The notes beneath the pieces are model-generated. The model was not told the DNA's origin and did not search any database. It saw nothing but the letters and a program-made list of their open reading frames with translations. A DNA stretch of 64,000 nucleotides from Bifidobacterium erythrocebi (GTDB taxonomy: Bacteria; Actinomycetota; Actinomycetes; Actinomycetales; Bifidobacteriaceae): contig NZ_JAAIIF010000013.1 in the NCBI RefSeq assembly GCF_012932675.1, positions 62,001 through 126,000 of the forward strand, in the 5' to 3' direction. Shown in pieces: positions 1 through 8,190 of the stretch; the first letter of the stretch is position 1, and each line of letters opens with the position of its first letter. The position numbers were made by a program, and so were the translations under genes.

Positions 1-318
1 CGGTTGAGCGGCCGTATGGCGACATGTCTTGCCGATATGTGTCCGAAGTTGGAGGAAATATCGCGGCTTGCCTCGACGGCATGCTTCGGCGTCGCGATGG
101 CCGATACACCAGTAGGAGCCGGCATGCCCGTCAAAGCCGATGAGACGGCACCGGCTGCGAGTCGCATCAATGCGATCGTCGAACGCGTCTGTTCCGATAT
201 CGTGGACGAACTGCGGCGGGAGGATTTGACGACTTCGCGCGAGACGTTTCTGGAATGGCAGCGCCCGTATGTCGAGGAGCATATCGTTTCCGCCGCTCCC
301 TGCCTGCACAGTCTGTAA
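1..318 (+). CDS. DUF4037-like protein, C-terminal end (5' truncated by window)
   Basis: The frame is open from the first base of the window to the TAA at 316-318, so this is the tail of a gene that starts outside. The last ~60 residues (from about MPVKADETAP) form a helix-rich segment ending in a pattern like LTTSRETFLEWQRPYVEEHI, which resembles the end of DUF4037 nucleotidyltransferase-like proteins. The next gene downstream is DUF4125, a family commonly found next to or fused with DUF4037, which supports the call. The in-frame ATG at position 16 is not convincing as a start. Function is unknown. Confidence 0.5.
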   Translation, partial: RLSGRMATCLADMCPKLEEISRLASTACFGVAMADTPVGAGMPVKADETAPAASRINAIVERVCSDIVDELRREDLTTSRETFLEWQRPYVEEHIVSAAPCLHSL

Positions 319-326
319 GGTCGATG

Positions 327-1025
327 ATGGAAACGAGCGACGATATGCGACCGGCGACGGCAAACAGCACCGAAAACCCCGAGCGCACCGCACGAAATCC
401 ACGGCATGACGCCGACCGTGGTGAAGAACTGATGGAATCCATCGTGCGCCTGGAATGGAACGAATTTCAGCATACGAACAACGCGGGAGGCCGTGCCGCC
501 TGCCAAGGCAATTGGCCGGTGTTCCATCAGATGCGTCTCAGCCAGTTCATGACATGGCCGGACGATCTGCTGGCAAGCTACCGGGACGATCTTGAACGTG
601 CCGACGCCGCCGGCCGCAATCTCGTCACCGAAAAATACGGGCGCATGATGTTCTCCACGCACCCCGGGGAATACGCGGAGAACATCGAACCGTATATCCC
701 GGCGCTTAGCGCCGACCGCGTGGCCGTGCAAGAGCGGATCATCGCCACGCAGGTGCGTTGGGCGAGCGAATTCCGCGAGCGCTACCCGAAGCTCGGGCGC
801 GCCATGCGCGTGCTCACCACGGCCGAGGACACCGCCGACGCCACGTCGTTCGAAACGTATCTGCGCGGCGAGCTCGGCACCTATTCGGAACGCACGCTGG
901 GGCTGTATCGGGATTTTGTGAAGCGGCTTGATGGGAATCACCGCAACCTCACCGAGGAGACAATCCTGAACACGGTGCAAATCGGCGGCTTTTCCGGGCT
1001 CGACGAGGCGGAAGCGGCGCAGTAG
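327..1025 (+). CDS. DUF4125 family protein
   Basis: The product is about 232 residues. After a ~30-residue variable leader it shows the DUF4125 signature: ELMESIVRLEWNEFQ, then GGRAACQ, a MRLSQF block and GRNLVTEKYGRMM, followed by an all-helical C-terminal half. The biochemical role of DUF4125 is not known. Adjacent ATGs at 324 and 327 both lie just after the stop of the upstream gene (318), with AAGG a few bases before them; I prefer 327 for spacing. A longer version from 255 would overlap the upstream gene in another frame and adds no recognisable sequence. Probably co-transcribed with the DUF4037-like gene. Confidence 0.75.
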   Translation: METSDDMRPATANSTENPERTARNPRHDADRGEELMESIVRLEWNEFQHTNNAGGRAACQGNWPVFHQMRLSQFMTWPDDLLASYRDDLERADAAGRNLVTEKYGRMMFSTHPGEYAENIEPYIPALSADRVAVQERIIATQVRWASEFRERYPKLGRAMRVLTTAEDTADATSFETYLRGELGTYSERTLGLYRDFVKRLDGNHRNLTEETILNTVQIGGFSGLDEAEAAQ

Positions 1026-1070
1026 CGGCGAAACGCCGGGCAAAGCAACCCCATCGCCATCGGGACGTCC

Positions 1071-1076
1071 TACAGT
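1071..1076 (+). promoter_or_regulatory. -10 hexamer of a probable leaderless start
   Basis: TACAGT lies exactly 7 nt before the GTG at 1084, and no Shine-Dalgarno sequence is present. This favours GTG 1084 over the GTG at 1075, which overlaps the hexamer. No good -35 is visible. Confidence 0.45.
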
Positions 1077-1083
1077 GGCAACT

Positions 1084-2778
1084 GTGCGAGCCATAGTGAA
1101 CGAACCGAACGAATCAGAGGAACCGAAGAAACCGCATCAGCTGAATACAACAGGCCGACGCATAGGCCTGACCGTCGCGTTGACGGCAGCGGTCGCGCTG
1201 GTGCTTGCAGCGGTGCTGTGCCTCTTGGGCATCGCATGTACGCCACGGTGGCGGGTAGAGCCGTTTACGGACCATATCACGGTGCAATCATCCGATACGT
1301 CGATCCGCGCCAACGGCATCGCCACGCCGCAGGAAGGCCGCTACCGCACCAAGGAGACGCATATCACCGTCAAGCTCACCGGCACGCTGTCCGCACAGGC
1401 GATCGTACGCGAGCCGATCGGCGCACCCAGCGGGCATGCCGCCTGCCTATTCCTGCACGGTTCGGGAACCGGCAGATCGTCGGAGGCGTTCGGCGACATC
1501 GCCAACGCCATGGCCTCGGCCGGCATCACCACGCTGGTGCCGGACAAACGACTCGACAATTATTCCATGCTGAGCAGGGACTACCAGTCCAGCGCGAACG
1601 ACTACGCGCAATCGTTGAAGGTGCTAAGGCAATGGCCCGGCGTCGACGCCGCAAAAACCGGCATCTACGCCGAATCCGAAGGCACCTGGATCGCGACCGT
1701 GCTCACCAGCGAGCACCCGGAACTGGCATTCGCCATATTGACGTCCTCCCCTGTGGTCTCCGGGCGACAACAGATGGCCATGGCGGCCACCAGCTATCTC
1801 ACGACCGCCGGAGCACCGGATGCCGTCATCCGCATCATTCCCAAACTCACCAGTCTGAGTGTGGGCGGCATCGGCCCGAATTACGCCGATTTCGACGCCG
1901 CGCATTACCGGAGCTCACTCACCATGCCGCTGCTGATCAATTACGGCACGCAGGATACGGCGATGCCAATCGAGCAGGGGGCGCGACTGCTGACCCAGGC
2001 GGCCAACAAGGCCGGGAACCGCAATGTGACGCTGCGGTACTACGATGCCAACCATCAGCTGCGCACGCAGTCCGACACGTCGAATGGCGGACTGCCGTTG
2101 GCCGCGCACTATACGCACGATCTGGAGGATTGGGTGAACGCCGTCACCTCCGGAGCCACGACGAGCAGTTGGAAAACGCCGATGATCGCGGGGAGCCAGC
2201 CACATCAACGGTTCACGGCTCCGACGTCGACCGATCCCGGCCTGGTCACCTCGCTCGGAGTGCTGGCGTCCGCCATCGCGATATGCCTGCTCTGCTGCCT
2301 GCTGGCCTGCCTTGGCGGTCTGGTGCTGCTGGTCGCCGGCATGGTCAGAAACCGTCGCCGGACCGCGAACACCTACAGTTTCCCCTTGCCCTGCCGCATC
2401 GCGCTCATAGTGAATGCGGTGCTGGCCGCAGCGGCGACCTGCGTGTTCCTTGCCTACCTGGTGACGGTGGTGCAGGATGCGATCACCCTGACCGACAATT
2501 CGGCGATGCTGGCGCGCAACTGGCATGTCGTCGTGATGTTGTGCCGGCTGGAGGTCGTCGCGTTCGCATGGCTGATCACGGAATATCTCGTTGTACGCCT
2601 GCCGCGGCCGCCGTATGTGCCGGCGGCCCACCTGCGCGCACAGCCTGATGCCAATGCTTCCAAGGAACCAACCGGAACGTCCGGTTGGGGCGGCGGTCAC
2701 ACCATCGTATCCGTATTCGTCATGCTGGCTTCGGCGCTATCGTTGCTGCTGCTGGCCTTCTGGGGACTGTTCTGCTGA
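1084..2778 (+). CDS. membrane-anchored alpha/beta hydrolase
   Basis: The 564-residue product has an N-terminal membrane segment (about residues 27-52) followed by an extracytoplasmic alpha/beta-hydrolase domain. A putative catalytic triad is readable: Ser198 in the elbow AESEG, Asp291 in YGTQD and His324 in DANHQ. An oxyanion-type FLHGSG motif precedes the elbow. About four membrane segments fill the last ~170 residues, separated by a basic loop (VRNRRRT). This looks like an esterase or peptidase-like hydrolase tethered at both ends; the substrate cannot be told. The GTG start at 1084 was chosen because a -10-like hexamer sits 7 nt upstream. It ends facing the minus-strand gene at 2737 and overlaps its 3' end by 42 bp. 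Confidence 0.75.
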   Translation: MRAIVNEPNESEEPKKPHQLNTTGRRIGLTVALTAAVALVLAAVLCLLGIACTPRWRVEPFTDHITVQSSDTSIRANGIATPQEGRYRTKETHITVKLTGTLSAQAIVREPIGAPSGHAACLFLHGSGTGRSSEAFGDIANAMASAGITTLVPDKRLDNYSMLSRDYQSSANDYAQSLKVLRQWPGVDAAKTGIYAESEGTWIATVLTSEHPELAFAILTSSPVVSGRQQMAMAATSYLTTAGAPDAVIRIIPKLTSLSVGGIGPNYADFDAAHYRSSLTMPLLINYGTQDTAMPIEQGARLLTQAANKAGNRNVTLRYYDANHQLRTQSDTSNGGLPLAAHYTHDLEDWVNAVTSGATTSSWKTPMIAGSQPHQRFTAPTSTDPGLVTSLGVLASAIAICLLCCLLACLGGLVLLVAGMVRNRRRTANTYSFPLPCRIALIVNAVLAAAATCVFLAYLVTVVQDAITLTDNSAMLARNWHVVVMLCRLEVVAFAWLITEYLVVRLPRPPYVPAAHLRAQPDANASKEPTGTSGWGGGHTIVSVFVMLASALSLLLLAFWGLFC

Positions 2779-3228
2779 CTGCCGTTCCCGGCGACGCAGA
2801 CGCACCGCGGCGACGGCGGCCCAGACCACGGAGATGACGAGCAGCAGTGCGCCGAGGCCGCCGACCATGTAGAAGAACAGCGTCGAGGGGTTCGGCATCC
2901 ACCGCCACGCGCCGATGGGCAGCAGGCACAGTGTGGCCGTCAGGCCGATCAGGCAGAAGAACACGCCCAGCACGATGGTTCCGGTGCTTGGACCGGACGG
3001 GCGGATCACCGGATCGCCGTCCGTCGTACCGATGCGCATCTGGCCGGAGGGGTCGGTCGGCCCGGCCGTGTCGACCAGGTTGGAGGGACCGACCGAGCCG
3101 GTCGGACGCGCCGATTCGTTCCGCACCGGCATATCGTGCACCGGCAGGGGTTCCGTGGGCTCGTCCGCGGCATCCGCGATTCCCATGGCATCCGCCAACG
3201 GCATTTCGCGGGTCTCTTCGTCACTCAT
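2737..3228 (-). CDS. small two-TM membrane protein of the PspC cluster
   Basis: The 163-residue protein has a ~85-residue hydrophilic, Pro/Thr/Asp-rich cytoplasmic-like N-terminus, two membrane segments (about 86-107 and 117-140) and a basic, Gln-rich tail. No family was recognised. Its ATG overlaps the stop of the upstream PspC gene (ATGA at 3225-3228), so the two are translationally coupled and likely function together. The 3' end overlaps the convergent hydrolase gene by 42 bp. Confidence 0.7.
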   Translation of the reverse strand: MSDEETREMPLADAMGIADAADEPTEPLPVHDMPVRNESARPTGSVGPSNLVDTAGPTDPSGQMRIGTTDGDPVIRPSGPSTGTIVLGVFFCLIGLTATLCLLPIGAWRWMPNPSTLFFYMVGGLGALLLVISVVWAAVAAVRLRRRERQSAEQSPEGQQQQR

Positions 3229-5123
3229 TTCGTTTCCTTTCCGTCGGTGCTCTTTCGCTCGGCGTTCTTTCCGCCGGTCTTTTCATCGGTGCTACCATGC
3301 GATTGGCCGTCCGTCGTTCCCAATGGCAGCTTGCTGTCGGACGCATACTGCATGGTGACGCTGCCGCCGACCGTTCCATCGACGTTGACGAACAGGTCCG
3401 GCTCTTCCGGTGCCTTGTCCGAATCGACCGATGGCCAATACCACTTGTTCTCATAGATTGTGGCGAACGCCTTGTCGAGATCCATGCCGTTATACACCGA
3501 ATCGTGAGAGTTGTCGTTCGCGTCCGAATCGTTGGCATCGGTGGTGCCCTTGAGCGCCGGAACGCTCTTATTCGTCCCATGATGACCATGTCTCGAATCA
3601 TTGTTCTCATCGAGGGACAGACCCACGAAGCCCGTGCCGTTGAAGAACGTGAGTCCATCCGGCCCTCCCACGTAATCCGTGACATTGGTGTAGCCGCTGT
3701 CCGGATCGCTGACCGACCAATGGCATCCGTCCGGCAGCGTGACCACCACTTGGGCGTTCACCACTACCAGATTCAGTTCCCCCGCCGGGCATGAGCTTTC
3801 GCCGTATGTGCCGTCGTTGAGCTTGACCTTGTGCTTGCCGTGCGTGGCCGGATATCCGCTCAGATCGATGTCGAGCACATCGTTGGCGTAATCCTTGCCG
3901 GCCACTACCAGTCCTTGTTCGTACCGTTTCATCTGGGCGTCACTGGTGTCGCTCCATGTCACGATGCCGGACACCGCGGTTCGGTGGTAGTCATTCGACA
4001 TCATCCAATCGCGGCTTTCCCATGTCACCGCACCCGTGCAGAACGTCATCGCCACGGCCATGAGCGCCGCGCACCATGCCAGCGGATGCAGGCCGCCGGT
4101 GCGACGCCCCATGCAGCCAAGCACGACAATCACCACGCCGATTCCCAGGCAGATGCCGCCACAGCATAGCGTGGCGAGACGCAGCACGCGCAAGGCGTAA
4201 TCCCAATCGACCGTCACCGTGGTGGTATACCAGCCGGTGCCGGCGACAGCCAGCAACGCCAGGCCAAGCGTCACCAGCACCAACAGCGGTCCGGCGGGCT
4301 TGCGACGAGCGCGTTTCGGTTGCACCGCCACCGTCGGCGGCGCGGTGAAGGTCGGTGGCACATTGGATGTGGCGAACACGGCCGGAGGGGTTACCGACTG
4401 CTGAACCGTCTGATATGGTGATTGGGCGGGACGCGCATACTGCTGGTAGCCGGAGGACGTGGTGCGAGTCGGCTGCGGCATCGGTTGGCCGGCCATGCCG
4501 GACATGCCGGACATGTCCGCAGTGGCGGCCGTGTCCGTCGGCATCGAATGCGGCACATATTGCGACTGCGCAGGCTGCACCGGCTGTCCGGGCTGAGTGG
4601 GTTGCCCCGGCCATGGTCCGCCCGACTGCGGCGGCTGCCAGCTTGCAGCATACGATTGGCGATTCACCAGCAGCCAGAAGACCAGCACGGCCACGCCGAA
4701 TGCCAGCCATCCGGCACCAGGCAGGCACAGCGCCACCGCGGCGCATACCAGCGCGCCTGCACAGTTCCAATCCCAATGGCCGTTGATCAGTTCCTCACAT
4801 AGGATCCGGCCATCCGTCTCGTCCGGCAGCAGGAACCAGGCCAATGCGTAGAACGCCGCTCCGGCACCGAACAGCAGCGAGGTGAGGATCACCAGCGCGC
4901 GGACCAAGGCGGCATTCCATCCCAAGCGGCGCGCCACGCCGTCGCACACGCCGGCGACCCAACGGTTGCGGCCGCGCGTAATCCGGCTGGAACGGATCCA
5001 TGCGAAGAACCGATTGCCGCGATTCGGCTGCGGCTGATACATCGGCGGCTGGGGCTGTGACTGAGGCCCGGCAGAACCAGCGTCCTGCCAGCCGTCCTGT
5101 GGATTGTTATGTGCATTGCTCAT
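3225..5123 (-). CDS. PspC-domain / LiaF-like membrane protein
   Basis: The 632-residue protein begins with a Gln/Pro-rich cytoplasmic stretch, then a PspC domain (RNRWVAGVCDGVARRLGW... followed by a membrane segment ending ALAWFLLPDE, roughly residues 50-115) and two more membrane segments. A long Pro/Gln/Thr linker follows, then two further membrane segments. The C-terminal ~200-residue region is repetitive and acidic, has short beta-type repeats (LDIDLSG, LNLVVVNAQVVVTLPDG) and resembles the LiaF/DUF2154-type adhesin-like fold. In Gram-positives such proteins tune a LiaRS-type two-component system, and a PspC-type kinase starts divergently 113 bp away. Start ATG 5123 is preceded by GGAG; a longer frame upstream is not supported. 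Confidence 0.8.
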   Translation of the reverse strand: MSNAHNNPQDGWQDAGSAGPQSQPQPPMYQPQPNRGNRFFAWIRSSRITRGRNRWVAGVCDGVARRLGWNAALVRALVILTSLLFGAGAAFYALAWFLLPDETDGRILCEELINGHWDWNCAGALVCAAVALCLPGAGWLAFGVAVLVFWLLVNRQSYAASWQPPQSGGPWPGQPTQPGQPVQPAQSQYVPHSMPTDTAATADMSGMSGMAGQPMPQPTRTTSSGYQQYARPAQSPYQTVQQSVTPPAVFATSNVPPTFTAPPTVAVQPKRARRKPAGPLLVLVTLGLALLAVAGTGWYTTTVTVDWDYALRVLRLATLCCGGICLGIGVVIVVLGCMGRRTGGLHPLAWCAALMAVAMTFCTGAVTWESRDWMMSNDYHRTAVSGIVTWSDTSDAQMKRYEQGLVVAGKDYANDVLDIDLSGYPATHGKHKVKLNDGTYGESSCPAGELNLVVVNAQVVVTLPDGCHWSVSDPDSGYTNVTDYVGGPDGLTFFNGTGFVGLSLDENNDSRHGHHGTNKSVPALKGTTDANDSDANDNSHDSVYNGMDLDKAFATIYENKWYWPSVDSDKAPEEPDLFVNVDGTVGGSVTMQYASDSKLPLGTTDGQSHGSTDEKTGGKNAERKSTDGKETK

Positions 5124-5170
5124 GTCTCCATTACAGCAACCCGCAACTGTCATACGTATCAGGGAACACC

Positions 5171-5230
5171 CTGATTCTGCCCTGAACACAGGCTGAAAGC
5201 CCTGAATCGGCACCCCTGACGGGACACAAT
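5171..5230. promoter_or_regulatory. divergent promoter region with direct CTGA repeats and -10 of the kinase gene
   Basis: CTGA recurs in the same orientation at 5171, 5182, 5193, 5202 and 5216 (steps 11, 11, 9 and 14 bp), mostly as CCTGA or CCCTGA. CACAAT at 5225-5230 lies 6 nt before the kinase ATG. The repeats sit roughly one helical turn apart, immediately upstream of that hexamer. They may be an operator for the cognate NarL-type regulator; this is inference. Confidence 0.4.
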
Positions 5231-5236
5231 GGAAGT

Positions 5237-6784
5237 ATGAAGTCCTTAGCCAAACCGCGGTACACGCAGGAACAGTACGATCAGGCCAGCGCGGTCTACA
5301 TGCGCTGGTGCTACGAGCAGGCCCTGCGCGAAGGCCGTCCCACACCATCACGACCGGCCAGGCTGCCGCTGCTACGACCAGCGTACGGACGTGTGTGCGC
5401 GGGCGTGGCCAAGGCCATCAGCATGCATCTGGGTGTGTCCGTCCATCTGATCCGTCTTATCGTCGTCATCACGTCCTTCTTCTTCGGTTCCGGACTCATC
5501 GCCTATATCTTCCTGTGGATCACCATTCCCGCCGGAGACCCGGTACAGCAGGCATACGTCATCGCGAGCAGCCAATCCGCAGGCAGCGCACCGTTGTCAC
5601 GTGGCAACGCGCCGTACGGCAGGCACGGCTCACACGGCTTTACGGACAATGGGGCACATACACAACACGTCGGGCCGCAATCGACGGAACCCGACACCAT
5701 GACGGTCGAAACGCCATCGGAAGACGGCCGGCAATCGTCGGAAAGCCTGGAACAGATGCTTCGTCAGGCACCGAAGCCCGCGTTGCTGGCCATGGCGGGA
5801 TTGATCGCGTTGGGCCTGTGTGCGGTGATGGCGGCGACGGGTATCGAAGGTACGTTGATTCTGCCGGTGTTGCTCGGCGCGGTCGGCATCGGCGTGTCCT
5901 GGTTTCGGTTCAATGCGAAAGAGGGCCAATCGTGGACGATGCTCGGTGGCATCGCGATCATCTTCGCCGCGTATGCAATCTACATAGCCACGCATGTTCG
6001 TATGATGCCGTCCGCACGGCACGCCACACTCACCATGCTGGTCGCCGGTCTGGCGCTGCTCGTCGGCGTGCTGCTGGCGATTGTGCCATGGATCGTGGCG
6101 CTGATCCGGGACTTGGGAACGGAACGCGCGTTGAAGGAGCGTGAGGAGGAACGCGCCGATATGACCGCCCATCTGCATGACGGCGTATTACAGACGCTGG
6201 CACTGATCCAGTTGCATGCCGATGACCAGCAGACCGTGTTCTCGTTGGCGCGCCAGCAGGAACGCGAGCTGCGCGAATGGCTGTACCAGGAGCGCACCAC
6301 GTCGGATCGTTCCGTGAACGCCGGTTTGAAACAGATCGCCGCGCAGGTGGAGGACACACATGGCAAGCCGATCGAGGTGGTGACGGTGGGCGATGCGCGG
6401 CCGAGCGCGCAGACCGACGCGCTGCTGGATGCCACGCAACAGGCGCTCGTCAACGCCGTGACGCATGGCGGTGAGCCCGTGTCCGTCTACTGCGAGGCCA
6501 GTGACAACCTGGTGGAGGTGTTCGTACGCGACCATGGCGATGGCTTCGACATCAACGCCGTGCCCGTGAATCGTCTGGGCCTGCGTGAGTCGATTATCGG
6601 ACGCGTCAAGCGGCGTGGCGGTACAGTGGAAATCGTGTCACGCCCTAACTGGGGTACAGAGGTACGCATGCACATGCCGATTTCAGGCGCGACGGGAGAC
6701 GCGGACGGCGGTGCGACCGCAACGAACGACGATACGGAAGTACAGCCGGCACAATCGCAGTGGCTGGCGCAGCCGGCACAATGA
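5237..6784 (+). CDS. PspC-type sensor histidine kinase (LiaS-like)
   Basis: The 515-residue protein has an N-terminal PspC domain (about residues 44-100: RPAYGRVCAGVAKAIS... ending in a membrane segment and LWITIPAG). A ~75-residue polar linker follows, then four membrane segments (about 182-290) and a HisKA_3 dimerisation domain with phospho-acceptor His314 in AHLHDGVLQT. The HATPase ends with QALVNAVTHGG (N box), RDHGDGFD (G1) and GLRESI (G2). It should autophosphorylate in response to an envelope signal and pass phosphate to the regulator at 6838. The divergent partner also carries a PspC domain. ATG 5237 sits 6 nt after a -10-like CACAAT, so the mRNA may be leaderless. Confidence 0.87.
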   Translation: MKSLAKPRYTQEQYDQASAVYMRWCYEQALREGRPTPSRPARLPLLRPAYGRVCAGVAKAISMHLGVSVHLIRLIVVITSFFFGSGLIAYIFLWITIPAGDPVQQAYVIASSQSAGSAPLSRGNAPYGRHGSHGFTDNGAHTQHVGPQSTEPDTMTVETPSEDGRQSSESLEQMLRQAPKPALLAMAGLIALGLCAVMAATGIEGTLILPVLLGAVGIGVSWFRFNAKEGQSWTMLGGIAIIFAAYAIYIATHVRMMPSARHATLTMLVAGLALLVGVLLAIVPWIVALIRDLGTERALKEREEERADMTAHLHDGVLQTLALIQLHADDQQTVFSLARQQERELREWLYQERTTSDRSVNAGLKQIAAQVEDTHGKPIEVVTVGDARPSAQTDALLDATQQALVNAVTHGGEPVSVYCEASDNLVEVFVRDHGDGFDINAVPVNRLGLRESIIGRVKRRGGTVEIVSRPNWGTEVRMHMPISGATGDADGGATATNDDTEVQPAQSQWLAQPAQ

Positions 6785-6837
6785 GCACGACACACGCAAC
6801 AGGCACAGCAGCGATCCAATCACATCAGGGAGCAGCA

Positions 6838-7518
6838 ATGAACGAGCAGGAACAGCACATCAGAATCGCCATCGTGGATGACCATGAAATGTTCCGCGCA
6901 GGCGTCATCGCCACGTTGCAGCCGTATTTCGACGTGGTCGGACAGGCGGCCGACGTGGAGGGTTCGGTGGCGATGATCGCGCAGACCAAACCGGATGTGG
7001 TGCTGCTGGACGTGCATGTGCCAGGCGGCGAAGGTGGCGGCGGAACGGAGATCCTTGCCAAATCACGTCGCTACTCCCCCAATACCGTATTTTTGGCATT
7101 GTCGGTATCCGATTCGCCGCAGGACGTCGGTTCCGTAATCCGCGCCGGCGCACAGGGCTATGTGACCAAGACGATTTCCGGCGATGATCTCATCTCCTCC
7201 ATCAAGCAGGTGCATGAAGGCTACGCCGTGTTCTCTCCGAAATTGGCCGGATTCGTGCTGTCCGCCTTCCAGAACGCCCCGTCCACGAACAACGCGCTCG
7301 GCGGTCCAATCCACGATGATGAACTGGACCGGCTGTCCAACCGCGAGCAGGAGGTCATGCGACTGATCGCGCGCGGCTACACATACAAGGAAGTCGCCGC
7401 GGAACTGTTCATCTCCGTCAAAACCGTGGAGACACACGTCAGCTCCGTACTGCGCAAACTGCAGCTGTCGAACCGCACCGAACTGACCCGATGGGCGGCA
7501 AATCGACGCATCGTATGA
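6838..7518 (+). CDS. NarL/LuxR-family response regulator (LiaR-like)
   Basis: The 226-residue protein has a receiver domain with acidic pocket Asp14/Asp15, phospho-acceptor Asp58 (VVLLDVHVPGG), Ser89 and Lys111. A LuxR-type helix-turn-helix follows (LSNREQEVMRLIARGYTYKEV...SVKTVETHVSSVLRKL). It is the partner of the kinase that ends at 6784. ATG 6838 is preceded by GGGAG at good spacing; an alternative ATG at 6781 overlaps the kinase stop as ATGA but would add 19 residues outside the receiver fold. Likely targets include its own divergent promoter region at 5124-5236. Confidence 0.88.
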   Translation: MNEQEQHIRIAIVDDHEMFRAGVIATLQPYFDVVGQAADVEGSVAMIAQTKPDVVLLDVHVPGGEGGGGTEILAKSRRYSPNTVFLALSVSDSPQDVGSVIRAGAQGYVTKTISGDDLISSIKQVHEGYAVFSPKLAGFVLSAFQNAPSTNNALGGPIHDDELDRLSNREQEVMRLIARGYTYKEVAAELFISVKTVETHVSSVLRKLQLSNRTELTRWAANRRIV

Positions 7519-7590
7519 GGTCGGAGCACGCTACGCAACGCTGATTTCGATTCATTGCAGGGGCATATCGCTATGCGGGGTCAGTGACGA

Positions 7591-7679
7591 TTTCTGCGGT
7601 CTTTTACAACAATTCCCGTGATGGGAATGACATATTTCTCGTCACTTCCATCACGGAAACTGCGCCCATCCCGCAGAAA
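7591..7679. repeat. nested inverted repeats, possible structured RNA or terminator region
   Basis: Two perfect 9-bp inverted repeats are nested: TTTCTGCGG (7591-7599) with CCGCAGAAA (7671-7679), and CCGTGATGG (7616-7624) with CCATCACGG (7648-7656). An alternative pairing is GTGACGA (7584-7590) with TCGTCAC (7639-7645). The element lies in the gene-free stretch between the response regulator and tRNA-Ser, and no coding sequence is seen there. Confidence 0.5.
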
Positions 7680-7740
7680 CACCACAAGTGATACGAATGC
7701 GTTCGGCAACCATCGACTCGGCAAGGAACGCATGCAAAAC

Positions 7741-7767
7741 AAAAAGGGCTCCGGCATTCCGGAGCCC
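7741..7767 (-). terminator. rho-independent terminator after tRNA-Ser(UGA)
   Basis: On the minus strand a 9-bp GC-rich stem (GGGCTCCGG/CCGGAGCCC, loop of 4) is followed by TTTTT, 7 nt after the tRNA 3' end. Confidence 0.85.
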
Positions 7768-7774
7768 CAACAAG

Positions 7775-7859
7775 CGGGCAGAGCGAGATTCGAACTCGCG
7801 GAGGCTTGCACCTCAACGGTTTTCAAGACCGTCTCTTTAGACCGCTCAGACATCTACCC
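7775..7859 (-). tRNA. tRNA-Ser(UGA)
   Basis: This is a class II tRNA of 85 nt with acceptor stem GGGTAGA/TCTGCCC and discriminator G. The anticodon arm is ACGGT-CTTGAAA-ACCGT (anticodon TGA), the variable arm is long, and the T arm is GCGAG-TTCGAAT-CTCGC. CCA is not encoded. It shares most of its T-arm and D-arm sequence with the second serine tRNA at 30614. Confidence 0.95.
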
Positions 7860-7955
7860 ATCGTCTCACCCGCATAACCGGGCAAGCGCTCCGACCATTG
7901 TACAAGCACCCTTCCCCGCCACGACACGGCCTGTAGGTCTGCACGCATGGCATAG

Positions 7956-8025
7956 TTATCCACCGCAGAGCCATCCACAGTATGCATATCCACCGCATGC
8001 AGTAGTTATGCACAAGTTATCCACA
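7956..8025 (+). promoter_or_regulatory. cluster of DnaA-box-like 9-mers
   Basis: Five same-orientation 9-mers resemble the DnaA box TTATCCACA: TTATCCACC (7956), CCATCCACA (7971), ATATCCACC (7986), TTATGCACA (8006) and a perfect TTATCCACA (8017). They occupy 70 bp of the 331-bp stretch between tRNA-Ser and serS, which otherwise holds only the serS terminator. No dnaA, dnaN, rpmH or gyrase gene is nearby, so this is more likely a DnaA-titrating or regulatory cluster than oriC itself. Confidence 0.55.
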
Positions 8026-8118
8026 ATGTAGAAAACCGACCACATAACGATCAACACCCGAGCTTCCCACACGGCGTATACGTCGCATATCCCGTATGCG
8101 GCATATCGCCGGAATACG

Positions 8119-8150
8119 AAAAAGCGGCGCCGGCATAATGCCGGCACCGC
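8119..8150 (-). terminator. rho-independent terminator of serS
   Basis: On the minus strand a long GC-rich hairpin built on GCCGGCAT/ATGCCGGC is followed by TTTTT. It lies about 40 nt after the serS stop. Confidence 0.85.
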
Positions 8151-8190
8151 TCAACGGCTTATTGGACCTTTATAGGTCCTGATCGACCGA

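Noticed and set aside
7956..8025. oriC
   Set aside because: The DnaA-box-like cluster lacks a nearby dnaA-dnaN-rpmH context and an obvious AT-rich unwinding element.
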